A DNA stretch of 39,694 bases from Actinoallomurus sp. (GCA_025964625.1 JAOPYL010000087.1:1-39694); one strand, 5' to 3'; counted from the first letter of the stretch, positions 15,472-24,419 are shown. Program-made: numbers and translations. Notes: generated by a model from the letters alone, not told the origin.

Positions 15472-17625
15472 ATGAGATCGCTGCCCCATCCCCGAGCCGC
15501 CACGGCCCTGTGGGCCCTGACCCTGGCGCTGACAGCCGTGCTCGTCATGCCGCACAGCGCGCGCGCCGCGGACACCCTGGTCTCCCAGGGCAAGCCCGCG
15601 ACCGCGTCCTCCACCGAGAACTCCGGCACCGCGGCCGCCAACGCGGTCGACGGGAACACCGGAACCCGCTGGTCCAGTGCCTTCAGCGATCCCCAGTGGC
15701 TGCAGGTCGATCTGGGCTCGACCACCACGATCAGCAAGGTCGTGCTGAACTGGGAGGCGGCGTACGGGACGGCCTACCGGATCCAGACGTCGGCGGACGG
15801 CACCAACTGGAGCACGGTGTACTCCACGACCACCGGCGCGGGCGGCACGGAGACGCTCAACGTCAGCGGCAGCGGCCGCTACGTGCGGATGTACGGGACC
15901 GCACGGCACACCGGCTATGGGTACTCCCTCTGGGAGTTCCAGGTCTACGGCTCCGGCTCAGGCACCCCGCCGCCCGCCGGCGGCGGTGACCTCGGGCCGA
16001 ACGTCCTGGTCTTCGATCCGTCGATGGCCGGCTCGACCATCCAGAGCACGCTGGACTCGGTTTTCAGCAAGCAGGAGACCAACCAGTTCGGCTCGGACCG
16101 GTACGCGCTGCTGTTCAAGCCGGGCAGCTACAACGTCAACGCCAACATCGGTTTCTACACCTCCATCGCCGGCCTGGGCCGCAACCCCGACGACGTCAAC
16201 ATCAACGGCAGCGTGAACGTCGACGCCGGCTGGTTCAACGGCAACGCCACGCAGAACTTCTGGCGTTCGGCGGAGAACATGTCCGTCACCCCGACGGGCG
16301 GAACCGACCGCTGGGCCGTGGCGCAGGCCGCGCCGTTCCGCCGCATGCACATTCGCGGCGGACTCAACCTCGCCCCGTCGAGCAACGGATGGGCCAGCGG
16401 AGGCTACATCTCCGACTCCAAGGTGGACGGACAGGTGTCCTCGGTCTCGCAGCAGCAATGGCTGTCACGCGACAGCCAGTTCGGCAGCTGGTCCGGTTCG
16501 GTGTGGAACATGGTGTTCTCTGGCGTGGCCGGTGCGCCCCCGCAGCATTTCCCGAACCCCTCGCACACGGTCCTCGACCAGAGCCCGGTCACGCGTGAGA
16601 AGCCGTACCTCTACGTCGACTCGTCCGGCGCCTACAACGTGTTCGTGCCCTCCCAGCGGCAGAACTCCTCGGGCACCACGTGGGCGAACGGCTCGACCCC
16701 CGGCTCGTCGATCCCGCTCAGCCAGTTCTACGTCGCCAAGCCCGGTGACTCCGCCGCCACCATCAACGCCGCGCTCGGTGCGGGCCTGAACCTGTTGTTC
16801 ACCCCCGGCGTCTACCACGTCAACCAGACGATCAACGTGACGCGGGCCAACACGGTCGTCCTCGGCCTGGGCTACCCGACGCTCGTGCCCGACAACGGCG
16901 TGACCCCCATGACGGTCGCGGATGTGGACGGCGTCAAGCTCGGCGGGCTGCTCTTCGACGCCGGTACGGTGACCTCGCCGGTGCTCCTCCAGGTCGGCCC
17001 GAGCGGCTCCTCGGCCGACCACGCCGCCAACCCCACCTCCATCCAGGACGTCTTCTTCAGGATCGGCGGGGCCGGCGCGGGATCGGCGACGAACAGTCTC
17101 GTGGTGAACAGCAACAACGCGATCATCGATCACATCTGGGCCTGGCGGGCCGACCACGGCACCGGCGTCGGGTGGACGACCAACACCGCCGACACCGGCC
17201 TGATCGTCAACGGCAACAATGTGATGGCCTACGGCCTGTTCGTCGAGCACTACCAGAAGTACAACGTGATCTGGAACGGTCAGGGCGGCCGTACGGTCTT
17301 CTTCCAGAACGAGCTGCCCTACGATCCGCCGAACCAGGCGGCGTGGATGAACGGAAGCACCAAGGGCTACGCGGCGTACAAGGTCGCCGACAGCGTCAAC
17401 ACCCACGAGGCCTGGGGCGTGGGCAGCTACTGCTACTTCAACGTCGATCCGTCGATCGTCGCCGCCCGCGGCTTCGAGGTCCCGAACAAGCCCGGCGTGA
17501 AGTTCCACGACCTGCTCACGGTGTCCCTCGGCGGTAACGGGACGATCACCAACGTCATCAACACCACCGGCGGCGCCGCGAGCGGCACCGCCACCATCCC
17601 GAGTTACCTGGTCGGCTATCCCTAG
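15472..17625 (+). CDS. Secreted CBM32 (F5/8 type C) plus parallel beta-helix protein
   Basis: A 717-aa exported protein. A signal peptide (1-32, ending SARA) precedes a discoidin/CBM32 domain (about 38-160, SQGKPATASSTEN, NAVDGNTGTRWSS, WLQVDLG), a Gly/Pro linker (161-174) and a long domain (about 175-717). That domain begins NVLVFDPSMAGSTIQSTLD, with repeated Asn/Gly-rich strands (INVTRANTVVLGLG) typical of right-handed beta-helix enzymes such as GH55 or pectate lyase folds. Close relatives in Streptomyces are, as I recall, labelled only by their F5/8 domain or misleadingly as adenylyl cyclase. The operon context suggests it cuts an extracellular polysaccharide into the importer's oligosaccharides. 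AAGGAG sets the start. The exact activity is unknown. Confidence 0.88.
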   Translation: MRSLPHPRAATALWALTLALTAVLVMPHSARAADTLVSQGKPATASSTENSGTAAANAVDGNTGTRWSSAFSDPQWLQVDLGSTTTISKVVLNWEAAYGTAYRIQTSADGTNWSTVYSTTTGAGGTETLNVSGSGRYVRMYGTARHTGYGYSLWEFQVYGSGSGTPPPAGGGDLGPNVLVFDPSMAGSTIQSTLDSVFSKQETNQFGSDRYALLFKPGSYNVNANIGFYTSIAGLGRNPDDVNINGSVNVDAGWFNGNATQNFWRSAENMSVTPTGGTDRWAVAQAAPFRRMHIRGGLNLAPSSNGWASGGYISDSKVDGQVSSVSQQQWLSRDSQFGSWSGSVWNMVFSGVAGAPPQHFPNPSHTVLDQSPVTREKPYLYVDSSGAYNVFVPSQRQNSSGTTWANGSTPGSSIPLSQFYVAKPGDSAATINAALGAGLNLLFTPGVYHVNQTINVTRANTVVLGLGYPTLVPDNGVTPMTVADVDGVKLGGLLFDAGTVTSPVLLQVGPSGSSADHAANPTSIQDVFFRIGGAGAGSATNSLVVNSNNAIIDHIWAWRADHGTGVGWTTNTADTGLIVNGNNVMAYGLFVEHYQKYNVIWNGQGGRTVFFQNELPYDPPNQAAWMNGSTKGYAAYKVADSVNTHEAWGVGSYCYFNVDPSIVAARGFEVPNKPGVKFHDLLTVSLGGNGTITNVINTTGGAASGTATIPSYLVGYP

Positions 17626-17669
17626 CCCACGGCCCACGGGCGATCGCCCGACCGGTCTGCGTCTGACCG

Positions 17670-17712
17670 CCGGCCTGCGCCACCATGATGTGCGATGGTG
17701 TGCGCAGGCCGG
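17670..17712. terminator. Bidirectional terminator hairpin
   Basis: A long stem (17670-17686 with 17695-17712, one bulged base, 8-base loop) lies between the convergent 15472-17625 and 17758-18744 genes. It probably terminates both. There is no long U-tract, as is usual in high-GC actinomycetes. Confidence 0.7.
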
Positions 17713-17757
17713 ACAGGCGGCCCGCGCATCTGCGACGCCTTCCGGCGGCCGCCTCGT

Positions 17758-18744
17758 TCAGAGGATGAAATGGGCTCGGATGGTCGTACCGCCCGGCCTG
17801 GTGTGCAAGCGGACCAGATCGGCGAGTTGGTTGACCAGGAGCACACCCCGGCCGCCGAGCACGTCGGGATCGACCGGGCGGCGTCCCACCAGCGGGTCGG
17901 TGATGAACCCCGCGTCCCTGACCTCGCAGACCAGATACCTGTCTTCGGTCCAGATCCGGAGCGTGCCCGCTCCGCCGCCGTGAACGAGAGTGTTCGCGGC
18001 CAGCTCGTTGACGGCCAGCTCCGCGTCCAGAACCCGGTCGGCTCCCAAGCCGGCACGACCGGCGTGCTCGACGACCAGCGCCCGGGCCTGACCCAGATTC
18101 GCGTCATCGAAGGCCAGCATCGCCGGTTCATCGGCAGGTTCGGCCAGCGGCACGTTGTAGGCCCGCACGACGCGCTTCGGCGCGTACTCGCCGCTGTCGT
18201 ACTCACCCCCGTCATCGACGAGAACGGGGTGGGTGGCGGCGGCGTCGGCGAGCACCCGCGGGTGCAGTGTCCCGGCGTCGTACGGGCACAGGATGGTGAC
18301 CGCGCGGCCGGTGAACGCCAGATTGATCAGCGCCTCATGCTGCACGCACGCCGGATACTCGTTCTCGCTGCGGCCCGGCCAGATGGGCTCACCGATGATC
18401 CGCACCCGGCCATGCGGATGAGCGTCAGCGAATTTTCGCAGGACCATGGGGATGATCCGCCCCGGGTTACGGCCGACCTGGGTCATGTCCATCAGCCGAA
18501 CCTGGGCGGCGGAGTCACCGAGTTCGGAACGCAGCACGTCCAGATTGGGCCCGGGAACGGCCACCGCCACCGGCTCTCCGGCGTCCAGCCCGCCGCGGAT
18601 GAAGGGCACCGTGCCGGCCAGATACTCGTGTGCGCCGCGGTAGAACAGCGCCGGATGCACGAACGGGCCAGTGGCCGGCTGCGCACCTGCGGTGCTTGGT
18701 CTCCTCATCGCCCCCACACCCCCGTCCCCGGCATACCCGGTCAT
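17758..18744 (-). CDS. MEDS-domain plus HATPase (RsbA/RsbW-like anti-sigma type) regulator
   Basis: A 328-aa protein. Residues about 28-190 form a MEDS/DcmR sensory domain (HPALFYRGAHEYLAGTVPFI; CPYDAGTL). Residues about 210-328 form an HATPase_c fold with the N-box ELAVNELAANTLVHGGG and the G-box DVLGGRGVLLVNQLAD. There is no phospho-acceptor His domain, so it is probably a switch-type Ser/Thr protein kinase or anti-sigma factor, as in the 'RsbA family'. The start is ATG 18744 or ATG 18708 (MRRPSTAG), the latter with a GGGGG tract just upstream. No sigma or anti-anti-sigma gene is nearby, so its partner is encoded elsewhere. Confidence 0.85.
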   Translation of the reverse strand: MTGYAGDGGVGAMRRPSTAGAQPATGPFVHPALFYRGAHEYLAGTVPFIRGGLDAGEPVAVAVPGPNLDVLRSELGDSAAQVRLMDMTQVGRNPGRIIPMVLRKFADAHPHGRVRIIGEPIWPGRSENEYPACVQHEALINLAFTGRAVTILCPYDAGTLHPRVLADAAATHPVLVDDGGEYDSGEYAPKRVVRAYNVPLAEPADEPAMLAFDDANLGQARALVVEHAGRAGLGADRVLDAELAVNELAANTLVHGGGAGTLRIWTEDRYLVCEVRDAGFITDPLVGRRPVDPDVLGGRGVLLVNQLADLVRLHTRPGGTTIRAHFIL

Positions 18745-18889
18745 ATTACTTTGAAAAGGCTGTCGAGGCCGGTGGCGTCTCCGGACGCGTCCGCGACCAG
18801 CGCATCAGTGGCTCTGGTAGAGGGAGGTCGGTGGCGATCTTGGCGGGAAGGACTGCTCGGTGACCTCCTCGGCGCGGCTTCGTGAAGCG

Positions 18890-20053
18890 TCAGACGAAGG
18901 CGCCGAGGCCGGTGATGGCGCGTCCGGTGATCAGGGTGTTGATCTCCCGCGTGCCCTCGTAGGAGTAGATCGCCTCGGCGTCGGCGACGAACCGGCCGAC
19001 CTTGTAGTCCAGCACGATGCCGTTGCCGCCCAGGATCTCCCGCGCCCAGCCGACGGACTCGCGCATCCGCGCGGTGCAGAAGGCCTTGGCCATGGCCGAG
19101 TGCTCGTCGCGGTAGACGCCGGTGTCCTGGAGCTGTGCCAGCCGCACGACCATCCCCAGCGAGGAGGTGACGTCGCCGAGAATGCGCACCAGCAGGTCCT
19201 GAACGAGCTGGAACTTCGCGATGGGCCGGCCGAACTGCTCGCGTTCCTTCGCGTACGCCAGCGCCAGTTCGTAGGCGCCCATCATCACGCCGACGGCCTG
19301 CCAGGCCACTCCACCCCTGGTCCTGCGGAGGATTTCGGCGGTGTCGCGGAAGCCGCCGGCCCGCTGAAGCCGGTTTTCCTCGGGGATCCGGCAGTCGGTG
19401 AGCGTGATGTCGGCGTTCTCCACGGTCCGCAGCGCGATCTTGTGCTCGATCTTCGTCGCGGTGAACCCCGGTGTGTCCTTTTCCACCACGAAGCCCTTGA
19501 CGTGGTCGTCCGCCTCGTCCCTGGCCCAGATGATGACCAGGTCGGCGAAGGTGGCGTTGCCGATCCAGCGCTTCGCGCCGTTGATGACCCACTCGTCACC
19601 CTCGCGACGCGCGGTGGTCTCCAGTCCGGCGGCCACGTCCGAACCGCCGTGCGGCTCGGTGAGCCCGAACGCGCCGATCTTCTCCATCCGCGACATCGCC
19701 GGCAGCCAGCGTTCCTGCTGCTCCTCGGAGCCGCAGCGGGCGATACTGCCCATCGCGAGTCCGGTGTGGACGCCGAAGAACGTCGCGAGCGACGGGTCGA
19801 CGCGGTTCATTTCCAGCGCCACGAACCCGGTCAGCAGACTGCGCGCGCCCCGGTAGGCAAGCCCGGCGACGTCCAGTGCCGCGAAACCGGGGACGAGGTC
19901 GTGGGGGAACGCGGCGTCCGCCCATGCCTTGTTCGCGATCGGCGCCACCTCGCTCTCCATGAAGGTCCTCGTACGCAGAAGGACCTCGTGCTCGTCGTCG
20001 GTCAGCAGGCTCTGGTAGTCGTAGAAGTCACCGACGAGGGGCTTGTCGGTCAT
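18890..20053 (-). CDS. Acyl-CoA dehydrogenase (glutaryl-CoA dehydrogenase-like)
   Basis: A 387-aa FAD enzyme. Typical motifs are IGAFGLTEPHGGSDVA (about 120-135), NGAKRWIGNATFADL, and the C-terminal EAIYSYEGTREINTLI, in which the Glu of YEGT is the catalytic base. The RWIGNATFAD segment and the overall architecture are closest to glutaryl-CoA dehydrogenase-type proteins. I prefer ATG 20053, with AAAGGG 10 bases upstream; a GTG at 20062 in the same frame sits almost on that site. It is not linked to the TTCTAGAA sites and has no coupled neighbour, so its substrate cannot be inferred. Confidence 0.92.
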   Translation of the reverse strand: MTDKPLVGDFYDYQSLLTDDEHEVLLRTRTFMESEVAPIANKAWADAAFPHDLVPGFAALDVAGLAYRGARSLLTGFVALEMNRVDPSLATFFGVHTGLAMGSIARCGSEEQQERWLPAMSRMEKIGAFGLTEPHGGSDVAAGLETTARREGDEWVINGAKRWIGNATFADLVIIWARDEADDHVKGFVVEKDTPGFTATKIEHKIALRTVENADITLTDCRIPEENRLQRAGGFRDTAEILRRTRGGVAWQAVGVMMGAYELALAYAKEREQFGRPIAKFQLVQDLLVRILGDVTSSLGMVVRLAQLQDTGVYRDEHSAMAKAFCTARMRESVGWAREILGGNGIVLDYKVGRFVADAEAIYSYEGTREINTLITGRAITGLGAFV

Positions 20054-20232
20054 CGTGGTCACGCCCTTTCGATGTATGAGATCTGGGAGATGATCGCCGG
20101 CCTGCTGACCGGGGCACTCCGTACGTGGACGGCCCAGCGCACACCTTGACGGTCCCCTTTAGGCGAGCCGGGTCTGAGGGTATGGGGCTCAAGGGGGCGG
20201 ATTGGACGGTTACGGAGCGAAGGTGATCGCTT

Positions 20233-21261
20233 TTGAAGGTGGCTGTGATCGGAGTCGGTGCGGTCGGGGCGGCGACGGTGTTGTCGCTGATCCAACGCGG
20301 TGGGATGTGCCGGCAGATCGCACTCGTCGACCGTAACGCCTCCCGCGCCGACGGGGTGGCCACCGATATGCGCTATGCCACGCCGTTGTCGCCGATGGTG
20401 GAGGTGCGTTCTGGCGGTTATGACGCTGTTGCCGGCGCTGAGCTGGTGATCATTACGGCGGGGCTGAATGAGAAGGCCGGCGGTGCCACCGACCGTTCCG
20501 ACCCGCACGGTCGGTTGCGGCTGCTTGAGACCAATGCAAAGGTCTATGCCGACATAGTGCCTCAGGTGGTGGCGGTCGCACCGCAGGCGGTGCTCATGGT
20601 GGTCACCGACCCGCCGGATCCGCTGGCGGATCTCACCCGCCGGCTGGCAGGCCATGACCGGGTGTTCTCCACCGGCACCTTGATCGACAGCCTGCGCTTC
20701 CGCGTGCACCTGGCCGACCGGCTCCAGGTGCGGCCCCGGGACGTCCAGGCCATGGTGGTCGGTGAACACGGCACATCCGAGGTGCTGTTGTGGTCCTCGG
20801 CATCGATGGGCGGCATCCCCGTTCTCGATCTGCTCGACCAGAGCGGCCAGCCGGTCGAGAAGGTCCGGCAGGAGATCGAGAACGACATCCGATACGCGAA
20901 CATCACCATCATCGAAGGCACCGGGGCCAGCCAGTACGGCATCGGCGCCGTTTCGGCGCGCCTGGCGGAGGCGGTGCTGCGTGACGAACGCGCCGTGCTG
21001 CCGGTGGCCGCCTATCACCCCCGCTACGAGGTGACGTTGTCGTTGGTCAGTGTGCTGGGCGCCGGCGGGGTGCAGCAGATGCACGAACCCGTGATGACTG
21101 CGGACGAGCGTGCCGCCCTCGATCGCAGCGCCGCCGCCCTGCGCGAGGCCGCACACCGCGCCGTCACCGCCGCACCCTGTCCGCCATCCGCCGCATCATC
21201 GAACTCCAACACCAACTCGCCCAGATCACCCGCGAACGGGACGAACTCGCCCGGCGCCTGA
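20233..21261 (+). CDS. Lactate/malate dehydrogenase family protein with altered active-site loop
   Basis: A 342-aa NAD-binding 2-hydroxyacid dehydrogenase. It has the Rossmann VIGVGAVGAAT (5-15), LVDRN (NAD-type Asp33), the catalytic pair Asp152 (TLIDSLRFR, with substrate Arg155) and His179 (GEHGTSEV). Departures from the family are Asn79 in AGLNEKAGG, near where lactate dehydrogenases carry Gln and malate dehydrogenases Arg, and DPPDP in place of the usual NPVD. The TTG start has AAGGTG upstream. The natural end should be near LREAAHRAV; the last 30 or so residues (Pro/Ser/Asn-rich) read out of frame through a fragment of another gene. Function beyond NAD-dependent oxidoreductase is uncertain. 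Confidence 0.82.
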   Translation: MKVAVIGVGAVGAATVLSLIQRGGMCRQIALVDRNASRADGVATDMRYATPLSPMVEVRSGGYDAVAGAELVIITAGLNEKAGGATDRSDPHGRLRLLETNAKVYADIVPQVVAVAPQAVLMVVTDPPDPLADLTRRLAGHDRVFSTGTLIDSLRFRVHLADRLQVRPRDVQAMVVGEHGTSEVLLWSSASMGGIPVLDLLDQSGQPVEKVRQEIENDIRYANITIIEGTGASQYGIGAVSARLAEAVLRDERAVLPVAAYHPRYEVTLSLVSVLGAGGVQQMHEPVMTADERAALDRSAAALREAAHRAVTAAPCPPSAASSNSNTNSPRSPANGTNSPGA

Positions 21262-21285
21262 CCCAGATGGGCTGCGACCACCAGA
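21177..21285 (+). pseudogene. Out-of-frame coiled-coil fragment
   Basis: In the frame other than the dehydrogenase tail, the DNA encodes LSAIRRIIELQHQLAQITRE followed by RDELARRLTQM, a clear amphipathic coiled coil. It has no start or ribosome binding site. Either it is the displaced C-terminus of a longer original dehydrogenase, after an indel near 21165, or the end of a different gene joined by recombination. Confidence 0.4.
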
Positions 21286-21331
21286 TCCCGCCGCCACCCC
21301 CAGCACGCGGCGACCGTGAGCTTTCCCAGTG

Positions 21332-21451
21332 CTGTTGGCTGAACCACAGATCGTCGCGTTCGACAATCGCGGCGCAGGCCGTTCCGGCAAGCCGGATATT
21401 CCGTACTCGATCGAGTTGATGGCCGCCGACACCATCGGCCTGATGGATCGG
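21332..21451 (+). pseudogene. Alpha/beta-hydrolase gene fragment
   Basis: This stretch reads LLAEPQIVAFDNRGAGRSGK then PDIPYSIELMAADTIGLMDR. This is the highly typical 'DNRGxGxS' strand-turn and following helix of alpha/beta-hydrolases. The nucleophile elbow and catalytic Asp/His regions are missing, and the frame runs into unrelated sequence (RAGCGADRPRP) and stops. It is a short relic. Confidence 0.6.
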
Positions 21452-21508
21452 GGGCGGGCCGGCTGCGGCGCCGACCGCCCCCGACCTGGAGGATCGGTGG
21501 ATCGGTGA

Positions 21509-24256
21509 CTAGGAGACGTCGACGACGAAGGTGGTCGAGGTGGTCCCTCCGTTGTAGCGGACGGTCGCGGTGACCGTCGCGACACCGGCTCCGACCGTGT
21601 GGATCGTCTGGTGCCGGTCGACGCGGACCACCTGCGGGCGGTCGCTGCGGTAGGTCACGGTCAGTCCCCTGGGCAGCGGGACGCTCGCCCCCCTGGTGAT
21701 GTAGCCGTAGATGCTCTCGTCTCCCATCGACACGGTGAGCTGCGGGTCCACCGCGGTGTTCTTGGCGAACATCACCCGCTGGGCGACATTCTGCGCGGCG
21801 TCACCGGTCTGCGTCGGCTTGGCGGTGACGACCGACGGAGTCGGCCGCAGTGCACCGCTGACGCGCACGGATGCCCGCGCCGCGATGCCCGAGTCCGCAC
21901 TCGACGTGCTCAGCTGCAGTTCGTACGCCCCGGGGTCGACCTTGTACTTCTTCGACGTCTCGTCGTAGAAGGCGAACTTCGGCACCGGCACGGTGAAGCT
22001 GATCCGTTTGGTCCGGTGGGGGGGCACGGTGACCTTCTGGAATGCCTCGAGCCGCTTGATGGGACGTTGCGCCGAGGCCGGTTCGAACGGGGTGCTGACG
22101 TACAGCTGGGGCACCGCGTCGCCCGCCTCCGAGCCACGGTTGGTGACGTCGGCGGTGACGTGCAGGGTGCCGTTCGCGTCGGCCGCGCGCCTGTCGACCC
22201 GCAGGCCCGAGTACGAGAAGTCGTTGTAGCTCAGGCCGTACCCGAACGGGTAGGTGACGTCACCGGTGAAGTACATGTACGTGCGGCCGTCTGAGGTCGC
22301 GGTCGGCCGGATGGTGTAGTCGCCGATCGCCGGCAGCTGCTTGAGATCGCTGTACCAGCTGAACGGCAGCCGGCCGCTCGGGTCGGTCGTGCCGAGCAGC
22401 ACGTCGGCGAGCGCGGCGCCCTGGCGCTGCCCGTTGTAGGAGCTCCACAGGAGGGCCGGCACCTGGGACTGGAAGCCGCTGGTGTCGACCTGCCCGAGGG
22501 TCTCCAGGTACGCGATGGTGTGCGGGTTCTGCGCCGCGACCTGGCTGATGAGAGAGGACTGCGCGCCGGGCAGGGCGAGCGTGCTGCGGTCCGTGTCCTC
22601 CTGGGCGGTGCTCGCGTCGGTGCCGGCGACCACGATCACCGCGTCGTAGTTCTTCGCCGCCGCGACGGAGGCCGGGTCGACCGTGTCCAGCTTCGTGCCC
22701 GTGACGCCCGGGTAGTAGTCGACCGCGGCGTCGGGGTCGATCTTCTGGATGGCGGTCTTGACGCCCTGGTAGGCGTTGGTCTCCTTGGCGACGCCCGCGG
22801 AGCCCTGGTTGCTCGAGTAACCGCCGAGGTACAGCGACGACGGGTTGGCGTAGGCGCCCATCACCGCGACGCGGTAGGTGCCGGTCGATGGCACCTTGAG
22901 CGGCAGAAGGCTGCTCTTCGTACCGCCCTGCCCGGTGACGGCCGCGTTCTTCAGCAGCACCAGGCTCTCGTCGGCCACCCGCTGGTCCAGGGCCAGCCGG
23001 TCGGCGGTCTCGGTCACGGCGTTGTTGGCGTCGGAGTTGGTCCAGGTGCCCGGGGCCAGGCGGGCACGAGCCGCCTTCACCCACGGCACCGTGGTCTGCG
23101 TGTCGAACTCACCGGTCTCGATGCGTGAGGTGAACAGCCGCACCAGCGAGGTGTCGACATCGCCCTCGTTGTAGACGTCGGTCTGGGTCGTGATGTGGTT
23201 CGCGACGGCGGTCGGGATCGTGTTGCCGTAGCTGTAGGCGTCGTGGTAGCCCTGATCGCAGTCCAGGTCCTCGCCCGCGGAGTTCGCGTACGCGGTGCGC
23301 CCGTACTGATCCAGTGGCGCCGACGCTCCCGGCGGCTGCCAATGATGGCCGGCCTGGATCTCATAGACCGCGTCGCAGTCTGATGTGAAGTACCCGCCGA
23401 AGCCGTACGTCTGGCGGGCCAGCGTGTCCATGAGATGGACGTCGGCGGCGGCCGGGACCCCGTTGATCTCGTTGTAGGAACTCATGATCGAGCCGGGGTC
23501 GCTCCGCGCGATGATGTCGCGGAACTGGGCCGTGTAGTACTCCCGCAGCGTGCGCTCGTCCATGTCCGAAGAGCCGGTCCGGCGGTTGTACTCGCTGTTG
23601 TTCGCGGCGAAGTGCTTGATGGTGGCGATGGCCTTGAGGTAGCCGTGCGCCGATTTCGGCAGCCGGCCGTTCTCGTCCTGGCCCTGCAGGCCGTTGACGA
23701 ACTGAGACGCGAGTGCGGCCGTGAGGGTCGGGTCCTCGCTCCATGTCTCGTCGTTGCGGCCCCAGCGCGGGTCACGCGCGAGGTTGACGGTCGGGGAGTA
23801 GTAGTCGAGGTCCTGGGTGTTGTTCGGCGCCACGTCGCGGGCCTCGTCGGAGATCCGGCCGGCCTCCTCATGCACCAGGCCGGGGTTCCAGGTGCTGCCC
23901 AGCGACAGGTCGACCGGGTAGGACGTGGTGTTGGTCAGCGTCGGTGGGTTGGCGCCCGTGTTGGTCTGCTGGCGGGCGACGCCGTGCGCGGCCTCGTTCC
24001 ACCACCCCCACGCGGCAACGCCCAGCCTGGGGATCGCCGGCGCCTGGCTGCTGTTCATCTGCTGCGCCTTCTCCGGCAGCGTGAGACGCGAGACCAGATC
24101 CGCCGCGCGTTCCGCGGGCGTGTAGTTCGGGTTGAGATAGGTCGGTGGGGCCGTTTTAGTCGCCGATGAGCTCGCTGACGCGCTCGGCGTGACCGTCGCG
24201 ACGGCGCAGCACATGGCCGCTCCGGTCGCGATGATCGCGAATACTCTCCTGTGCAC
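21509..24256 (-). CDS. Secreted GH3 beta-xylosidase/beta-glucosidase-like enzyme
   Basis: A 915-aa exported glycoside hydrolase family 3 protein. A signal peptide (about 1-28, ending PSASA) is followed by the GH3 N-domain (about 45-400) with KHFAANNSE and the nucleophile Asp293 in GGYFTSDCDAV. Then come the GH3 C-domain (about 430-680), an FnIII-like domain (about 710-800) and a terminal BIG2-like domain (about 838-915). The SDCDAV context and the N-terminal GWWNEAAHGVA resemble plant-type beta-xylosidase/arabinosidase GH3s rather than SDW-type glucosidases. GTG 24256 is chosen because GGGAG lies 5 bases upstream; ATG 24301 would add 15 residues before the signal. It is divergent from the ROK gene at 24420. 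Confidence 0.9.
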   Translation of the reverse strand: MHRRVFAIIATGAAMCCAVATVTPSASASSSATKTAPPTYLNPNYTPAERAADLVSRLTLPEKAQQMNSSQAPAIPRLGVAAWGWWNEAAHGVARQQTNTGANPPTLTNTTSYPVDLSLGSTWNPGLVHEEAGRISDEARDVAPNNTQDLDYYSPTVNLARDPRWGRNDETWSEDPTLTAALASQFVNGLQGQDENGRLPKSAHGYLKAIATIKHFAANNSEYNRRTGSSDMDERTLREYYTAQFRDIIARSDPGSIMSSYNEINGVPAAADVHLMDTLARQTYGFGGYFTSDCDAVYEIQAGHHWQPPGASAPLDQYGRTAYANSAGEDLDCDQGYHDAYSYGNTIPTAVANHITTQTDVYNEGDVDTSLVRLFTSRIETGEFDTQTTVPWVKAARARLAPGTWTNSDANNAVTETADRLALDQRVADESLVLLKNAAVTGQGGTKSSLLPLKVPSTGTYRVAVMGAYANPSSLYLGGYSSNQGSAGVAKETNAYQGVKTAIQKIDPDAAVDYYPGVTGTKLDTVDPASVAAAKNYDAVIVVAGTDASTAQEDTDRSTLALPGAQSSLISQVAAQNPHTIAYLETLGQVDTSGFQSQVPALLWSSYNGQRQGAALADVLLGTTDPSGRLPFSWYSDLKQLPAIGDYTIRPTATSDGRTYMYFTGDVTYPFGYGLSYNDFSYSGLRVDRRAADANGTLHVTADVTNRGSEAGDAVPQLYVSTPFEPASAQRPIKRLEAFQKVTVPPHRTKRISFTVPVPKFAFYDETSKKYKVDPGAYELQLSTSSADSGIAARASVRVSGALRPTPSVVTAKPTQTGDAAQNVAQRVMFAKNTAVDPQLTVSMGDESIYGYITRGASVPLPRGLTVTYRSDRPQVVRVDRHQTIHTVGAGVATVTATVRYNGGTTSTTFVVDVS

Positions 24257-24357
24257 GGGGACTCCCAGTACGCGGCTCGGATTTGCCGGTATGGCCACCA
24301 AGGATCACGGCCTCCGACAGACCGGACTCTAAGATCCGGGTTTGTCAGCGTCAAGGA

Positions 24358-24376
24358 TTAACTTAAGCGTAACGCT
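24358..24376. promoter_or_regulatory. Putative ROK operator between GH3 and ROK genes
   Basis: Two adjoining small palindromes, TTAACTTAA (24358-24366) and AGCGTAACGCT (24366-24376), occupy the divergent space. GGATTAA here also occurs at the importer promoter (10796-10802). It could be the binding site of the ROK regulator encoded at 24420. Confidence 0.4.
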
Positions 24377-24383
24377 GCAGAGT

Positions 24384-24413
24384 TTTACCGAGCTCCGGAC
24401 AAACCTGTAACCT
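24384..24413 (+). promoter_or_regulatory. Putative leaderless promoter of the second ROK gene
   Basis: TTTACC (24384-24389), 18 bp, then TAACCT (24408-24413) would start transcription at or next to the ATG at 24420. This fits the absence of a good ribosome binding site. Confidence 0.4.
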
Positions 24414-24419
24414 GGGGTC

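Noticed and set aside
14068-15909. 613-aa minus-strand frame opposite the GH1 gene
   Set aside because: Classic high-GC antisense shadow of a strongly supported GH1 gene; Gly/Arg/Val-rich with no domain.
16465-17637. 390-aa minus-strand frame opposite the secreted beta-helix protein
   Set aside because: Val/Gly/Arg-rich shadow, no start signal, and it overlaps the coding strand with clear signal peptide and CBM32 motifs.
18860-20149. 429-aa plus-strand frame opposite the acyl-CoA dehydrogenase
   Set aside because: Antisense shadow of a gene with full ACAD signatures.
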